Assembly: GCA_933207985.1 (NCBI GenBank)
Contig: OW240924.1
Location: 74,965,866 to 75,029,865, forward strand
DNA from: Pelobates cultripes
Taxonomy: Eukaryota > Chordata > Amphibia > Anura > Pelobatidae
Length of the DNA stretch: 64,000 nucleotides
Reading direction: 5' to 3'
Shown here one piece after another: positions 58,116-64,000 of the stretch. The notes below the pieces were generated by a model. That model had not been told where the DNA came from and made no database searches. It was given only the letters and a program-made list of their open reading frames with translations. Each line of letters starts with the position of its first letter. Position 1 is the stretch's first letter. The position numbers and the translations under genes were made by a program.

Positions 58116-60668
58116 GCTGTAGGCAATGCAACAGTTTCATATCACTGAAGTGGTTATAGTATCAGAAAATAACCTGGCACCGGCCCTTTTTTCCGTATTA
58201 ATCTGTTTTAAAAGTTTTAAAGCCAAAGGTACCCTACAGCCCATCCCCTTTGTGCTCCTTGGGTTAATGAGAAAGCATTAGTATGAGCAGCGGTGATTGG
58301 TTGAGTGTGTCAGCTGACTACTTTTAGCCTATGAGAGCAGCTATTGGTAGTATGAATTAGTATGGCTAGAAGGAAGTGGATAATCTCTAACTTGAATACT
58401 TCCAGTGGGGACTTGGCTGTGGGTGCCCATGACCTCTCATTCAATGTAAAGCTACTAGAAAATGGTGTAACGCTAAATGTCAAGACAGCTCCAGGGGACT
58501 CCAAGCTCTATAATTAAATGAACTTAAGCTGATCCATTCCCTACAGTGTCCCTTTCACTCAAGGGAAATCACCCATGAAGTCTCGATTGAAGTCAACACA
58601 AAGTAAACTTGGAAAAAACAAGCCAATCAGTGGCTTGAAACCAGTGCACTGTTAGCATTTACATTTAATGCCCATGTGTGAAGTTGAGAATCATAGGGAA
58701 ACTGCTACTAATATGGGTACTCAGCCACAGTATGACATTAAGCAATCATGAAGTCTAAGATTTAAGGAAGAACATACAAACTAATACATTAATAAACAGC
58801 CTGTTTCCGCAAGTTCTATGTACATTCTTTCTGATACACCACCAGCTGCAGAGATGTAAAATAAAATAGAGTTATTCTACTGAAAGTAAATAAATAGTAT
58901 GTATGTAGTAGCACAATAGGCTTCCAACCAAGTAAGATTTAACTAAATAAAAACAAGTAGATTTATCTACATGACTTCAACTAGAAAGTTCAATGGTATT
59001 TAGAGGATATAGCAATACATTCTGCATTGACCTCGGTAGGACACAGGGTCATCTGTGAGTAACACCTGCCAAACTGTTACTGAATATCCGATATCCAGTA
59101 TTCATTCAAATCCATTATAGAGGATAGAAAAACAATACGTGGAATTGTAACGGGCAAACCATTATAGGAAGCATAATCCAATGCTATCATAGTTCTAAAT
59201 AAATTCCACAAATACTCAAACACTTCTATTTCACTAGATTCTCCTCACCCCACAAAGAGTATCTTTATAACTGCAATAGAACAATGAATCACTTTTCCCA
59301 TATCTGTCCTAGAGAATACAATTTTGAATTGTTCGATTACTAGGCTGCAACATGTCTGCAGTGAATCCCTCTTCGTCAATTCATATGTTGGGACTTTCTT
59401 CCCAGTTTGCTTTGCAAGGTCACTTGTATGTCACTGCTTCTAGTCACTCACAAATCAAGCACAAAGTATGGCCCTTCACCAACAACCGTTGAGATCTGAT
59501 CTCCTCTTTCTTACAATAACCTCGGACGTGACTTTTCTATACAGTAATCGCAAAAGTGATTGACGTCCGAGTCTCACCATCATGAAACTGAACATGAAAA
59601 ACGCAACCTCAAGCCCTGCTGTCAGACATCTTTTATTTATAAAATAAATTACCAGGATGGATACATTGAGATTCATCTCGTTTTCAAGTATGTCCTGGGT
59701 CTTAATACAGATCTAACCAATCAATTGGTATAGTCACAGGAAGGTAATATCAGAGCGAATCCTCATAGCACAGATACAAAAATATCTTCTACACGGCTCC
59801 CTCTTCAAACCTTTTCTTCTTGTACGGAGAACAGAAAAGAAGACACTCATTTCACTTGTGTATAAAACCGGCTAATTGTCTGAGTCATTTGCTCTTTAAA
59901 CAGCCTGTTTTCAATTCCAAGAGATAATTACCAGCCGTGAATTACTTGCAGAAGGCTATAGAGAAATTCAATGATACTCATAATTAAATGAAGCAGAAAT
60001 ATGTGGACCGCAAATCATGGTAACTAAATGTTCACTATACCACCTTCCTTGTTGGAGCATAACCTACTACCTGTACATTGCTGTGCATCGAGTCAGCAAC
60101 ACATACAAGTATTCACTGGAAAAAGATGCTCAGACATGCAGGAACTATTGGTAAGCGCTAAAGGTTAAGGCGATCTAATAATGCATCCATACGAGGTTAC
60201 AGGTCACAAATCACAGCCATTATAATGAGTGGATTCTGCTATATTAGTCATCAGTATAACTTTAAAAGGACACTCCAGGCACTACCAACACATTCATTCT
60301 ATCCGATCTTGGCATTCTTCATTTAGTTGTGCTGATAAAATAAAAAAAAAAAAAATTGCAGCTTTCTGCAGCGTATATGTACCCCCTTGGTCTCATCCCT
60401 CTCCTTTTACAAAGTAACCAGTTTATTAGCAGTACTTACACAGAGTACATACTCAGCTCAGCCAATGAGAGATCAGTGTGAGTTGCTGATTTCACTCAGT
60501 CTAGACAGCAGCTCAACTCACACATTTCTCATTGGCTGATTTACATTCCATTGTTAAAATGAAAGGCATCGCTAAAGGTGTGGGGTTATCCTGCAGAAAG
60601 CAGGACAATATGTTTCCCTTTTGACTGAACACACTATGCACCAAAACAACTTTATGTTAATGAAGTGG
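58116..60668 (+). other. Intergenic stretch with MITE remnants
   Basis: 58120-58560 resembles a degraded MITE closing with ccctacagtgtccctttcac. 60262-60668 is another MITE-like piece (ttaaaaggacactccaggca ... ccaaaacaactttatgttaa) cut short by the LTR at 60669. The part between (58561-60261) has nothing I can assign. Confidence 0.45.
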
Positions 60669-61997
60669 TGTGGCGAAAGTGACCTTGCCACTGGTTCTTG
60701 GAGGGGCCTGTTTGCCAACCTCACCTTGTGACTATGGCCCCTGTGATAAACCTTGTTTAAAAATACTGTTTGTACCCTTTTGGACTGGTACCGTAGCACT
60801 TCAAACTCCCGAAGTGGTACTTCGAATTCCCAAACAGTCGAAGTGGCCGTCATTTAACATTCGAAAACGTGGCAGCGGCCATCTTGTTTAGTTGGATGCG
60901 TCCAGCTGTGTTTTGTCGTTGAGTTCATAGAACTCAAATCTGACACGCGGTGGCACGAACATCGCTGAACAGTGACCTTCCATGGAACTTCGGCTTTTCA
61001 AACAGCGTTCGACTGGCAGAAGACCACGAACAAGGGACACATACTGACTATGTTCATCAACCGTTACGTTCAGTAATTCAAAGTGTATTTCGACTGTTTG
61101 AAATAGACCGGCCGCACAGCCTGATTCTCTGGAACTATTTTGGGTTGGTCAAAAAGAGACTTCCAGGAATTTCCTGAACCCGTGCTCTGATCTGGGTGAT
61201 TTTTGGATATGTTGTGCACCCAGATCAGGGCAATCGGGGGTTGTGACTTTTATGGGGATATGTTTGTTGGGGGAAATATTATGTATATATCTGTTTAATA
61301 TGTGCTTGATTTAGTCTGTGTGTAAGGGAGGTCAGTAATTATCTTCAAAGGGAGTTTCTGTTTAGATAGCTGGAAAGATACAGCACCTGAAAGGCACCAA
61401 TCACATTTACATATCTACTGGTCTTCAAAGGAGTCCCTATCTAGGAAAACACACCTTGGGTTAGAGGCAAAGGGATGGCTGGGAGAGTTGACACTTAAAT
61501 AAAATAACAGGATAGACAACACTTTGGGCCTTGGGAAAGTAAATCACATTTACATATCAATTGAGTTGAGGAATTGGCTATTTACAAAATGGGAACCAAT
61601 TCCTTTAAAAATAGAAGATACTGACATCACATTAGATTAGGTTTTGGTAAGACACACAAGATGCACATAACATGCACAGCACATACACAATGTAGCCAAT
61701 ATTATTATACACAATGTAGCAGATAGTATTAGATAGATGGAATGTATGAGTGTCATGAATGTATTTTAACTATAACTCTGTAACATTCTTCTTCTGTAAT
61801 ATTTAACTGGGCAGATTCTAAGTAAAGATTTCTCTCTGGTAAGAACTATGGTGTTGGCTGTTTATTTGTAATATCGGGTAGAATACCTTAGTAGTGCTAG
61901 TCATATATTTATCTGGACAAGGGGATAAAGATATATGTTTAATTTGATCCATTGGGCTATTGGTTCCTGCTTTATAGGAGTGTAGTCCTTAACTACA
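60669..61997 (+). mobile_element. LTR, family A, right border uncertain
   Basis: Begins TGTGGCGAAAGTGACC, parallel to the start at 41456. Shared blocks include ggaggggcctgtttgcca, tgtgactatggcccc, ttggactggtacc and gcacgaacatcgctga. A CTACA near 61997 is a candidate end, but no matching 5-bp duplication (expected AGTGG) follows it. Confidence 0.5.
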
Positions 61998-62539
61998 CAA
62001 CGTGCTGAAAACAAGCCTTATTAGTGGTTCCATCCTTGTGAGTACAATGTACTTTTATTACTTATTGAAATACAGGTTCCAGACTATATTGCACCGTATG
62101 TTACTTTGTTTGCGCCCTAGCTAACATTGTGGGGAACTATCTAATTTGAAGAAGGGGAAGGTCGCCTTTACGGACCTGAAAGCGTTTATCCCTGAGCTTG
62201 GTTGATAGCTCAGAAATATGTGTGTGGTTCCTTATATAGAGTGATATTATGTATATTTGATTACAGTTTTACACTATAAGAATTTAATTTCTCTTTCAGA
62301 TTATTTTTCATATACCATCATTACTGTGGCTTTTTTGGAGTTACACTCATTCAGATTCTGGACAAACTAATATTTGTCACACTACACCTTTAATTTGTAT
62401 TTTGCTTTGTGATTAGTGTATGAGGAAAGATTACACTCGGTGTTACAGCAGCTATTATATTTATTTTTGGATATAACATTGTCAATTTAGTGTTAAAATT
62501 GAGAGCCAGTATATATTTTTACTATTGCTTGTACACTTT

Positions 62540-62689
62540 TCCTTCAAGTCTCAACTTGCAAACTATGCTTCCTACAGTGTTTCTAGGAAAATTCTGTGCC
62601 TTTGCTATTTTTTTGTATCCTGTCCCTTGTTTGTGAAGCGTGATAATCTCTTCTCTTAACTTTGCAGACTATTCTTTTGACTTAGCCAT
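62540..62689 (-). pseudogene. Tc1 transposase N-terminal remnant
   Basis: From ATG at 62689: MAKSKE, stop, SAKLREEIITLHKQGTGYKK, IAKAQNFPRNTVGS. This is the first DNA-binding helix-turn-helix of a Tc1-like transposase with an early stop; the catalytic part is absent. Not the same subfamily as the copy at 15017. Confidence 0.7.
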
Positions 62690-63031
62690 ATTTCTAACAT
62701 GCAGCCAAACGTGACACTCAACAAACCTCTAACCAGTTCAGATATTTCACGTGTTTCAGCTCAAGCACACTTGGTTGCATTAGTTGCATCAGGTGTGCTT
62801 GAGACAACAACTATTTTGCATGCTTGTGCTGCTGTGAGGCATTCTATTCAGGGTGCTGAAACATTTTGAGACTGGAGGAGTCGTTACAAGTTGCATTTTC
62901 AGTTGAGTTTTGGGAAACCACTTGACACATTCATTGTTTTGAGCGATTTTAATTGCAAACAGCTGAAAGTCTGTAAATGTTGACAAACCAGATTTGCAAT
63001 TGGGGTTGAATAATTTTGATTACAACTGTAT
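62540..63031 (-). mobile_element. Tc1-type element, 5' portion only
   Basis: On the - strand it starts atacagttgtaatcaaaatt and attcaacccc, the end of a common Tc1-type element, and runs through a 5' UTR into the transposase start. It is cut off after the helix-turn-helix region. Confidence 0.7.
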
Positions 63032-63170
63032 ATGCGACAGATATAAAAAAAAAAAAAATTGCTTGTGTTCTTAAGTACAAAACAAGCAAACTGAAGCTGT
63101 GTCCTAAAGGAGTTAAATTGTTAAAGGGGAAGGAACATATAGTTTAAGTGCTAGAAATTATTACTTTAAC

Positions 63171-64000
63171 CCCTTCAGGACGGGTGACGGACGAGGTCCG
63201 TCACAGAGCGGAGACCGCTATTGCGGCGATCACAGGGTTAATGGTGCTCCCGGTATGCCTCTGCATTAGAGGCATACTGGGAGCACCCGGTCAGTCTGCC
63301 CAGCACATGTGCTCGCTCTGACCGCAAGTCTGAGCGAGCACATGTGCTCTCTATACTCACCTACCGGCTCCCTGCACTTCCGGGTTCTGTGTGAAGTGCA
63401 GGGAGCCGGATCAGTGCTGATCCTGCCCCCTGCTGTAAAAAAAAAAAGTTTATTTAAAGTCCCCTCCCCTTACCCATTTTAATAAAAAATTAACCCCTTC
63501 CCTGCCAATTGATCACTGACTACAGTGATCAATTGGCAGGGATTACATTTTACTATGATCTGATTTTTTTTTAACCCCTGAGGGTTAATTCTTTTTTTTT
63601 TTAACCCTCAGGGGTTAAATTAATTAAATTAATTAATTATATTATTTTTTAATTATATATTTAGCTAGCTGGGGTAGGTGGAAGTTAGTGGGGAATTGGG
63701 GGATTTGGCGTTAGGCTAACTAGGGGTTAACGTTAAAAAAAAGTTTTAAAAGAAACTTTAAAAAGTTAAAAATTAAGCTTAAAAAAATGTTTTAATAACA
63801 TTTAAGTAAAAAAAACAAAAAAAACACACTTTACCTAGTCCAAATAAAAATTAACCCCTTCCCTGCCAGTCGATCACTGCCTACAGCGATCAAATAGAGA
63901 TCACAGTATTATACTGTGATCTAATTTTTTTTAACCCCTGAGGATTAACTTTTATTTATTTTTTTAACCCTCAGGGGTTCAATTTATTTAATTAATTAAT
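63171..64000. repeat. Hairpin-rich repeat array, continues past the window
   Basis: Starts TTTAACCCCTTCAGGACGGG. Successive perfect or near-perfect hairpins: gacggacgaggtccgtc, gcctctgcattagaggc, gtgctcgctctgac...gtctgagcgagcac, ggctccctgcacttc...gaagtgcagggagcc, tgatcactgactacagtgatca, aacccctgagggtt. The block from ttaaccccttccctgcca (63491) recurs at 63852, a tandem copy about 361 bases apart. Confidence 0.75.

Overview
This window is vertebrate genomic DNA with a single recognisable host gene spread over 46 kb and a heavy load of transposable elements. The repeats point to an anuran amphibian: many TTAA-flanked elements beginning TTAAAGG (the T2/Kolobok type known from frogs), a DIRS-type tyrosine-recombinase retrotransposon, CR1/L2-type LINE tails, Tc1 remnants and several LTRs. 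That assignment is inference from repeat types; no species can be named.

The host gene is on the + strand and is the C-terminal part of a tetratricopeptide-repeat protein that I recognise as TTC6. Fourteen coding exons (495-577 to 46189-46319) splice in frame into 640 codons plus a TAA stop, followed by a short 3' UTR with AATAAA at 46397. Every intron keeps GT..AG ends. The N-terminal exons and promoter lie upstream of base 1. Introns range from about 0.5 to 11.7 kb, and most of their length is repeats.

Repeats by region. 1-11 kb: two TTAA MITEs, an LTR just after exon 4 and two SINE-like fragments. 11-17 kb: a hAT-type element with an 8-bp duplication nested in a TTAA element, and a Tc1 copy with an intact catalytic half. 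17-24 kb: a CR1/L2 tail and several MITEs. 24-36 kb (intron 10): a 1.46-kb poly(A) retroposon, a large foldback split by a 2.5-kb hAT element that carries minisatellites and a 100-base assembly gap, a second foldback, and a 527-bp solo LTR. 36-46 kb: a MITE split by a 1349-bp solo LTR, minisatellites, and a MITE with a tandemly amplified end. 47.4-53.1 kb: a nearly complete DIRS element on the - strand, with inverted terminal repeats, an internal complementary region, Gag, RT/RNase H/methyltransferase and tyrosine recombinase. 53-64 kb: intact MITEs, a third hAT-like element holding a tRNA-Thr-like sequence joined to a CR1/L2 fragment, another LTR, a Tc1 N-terminal remnant and a run of hairpin modules at the right edge.

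I see no sign of a new multi-gene system. The most interesting items are the DIRS element (one continuous Gag-to-recombinase frame and a preserved copy of its circle junction), the tRNA/LINE composite, the minisatellites inside three separate hAT-like elements, and a palindromic RFX-type X-box inside a transposon hairpin.
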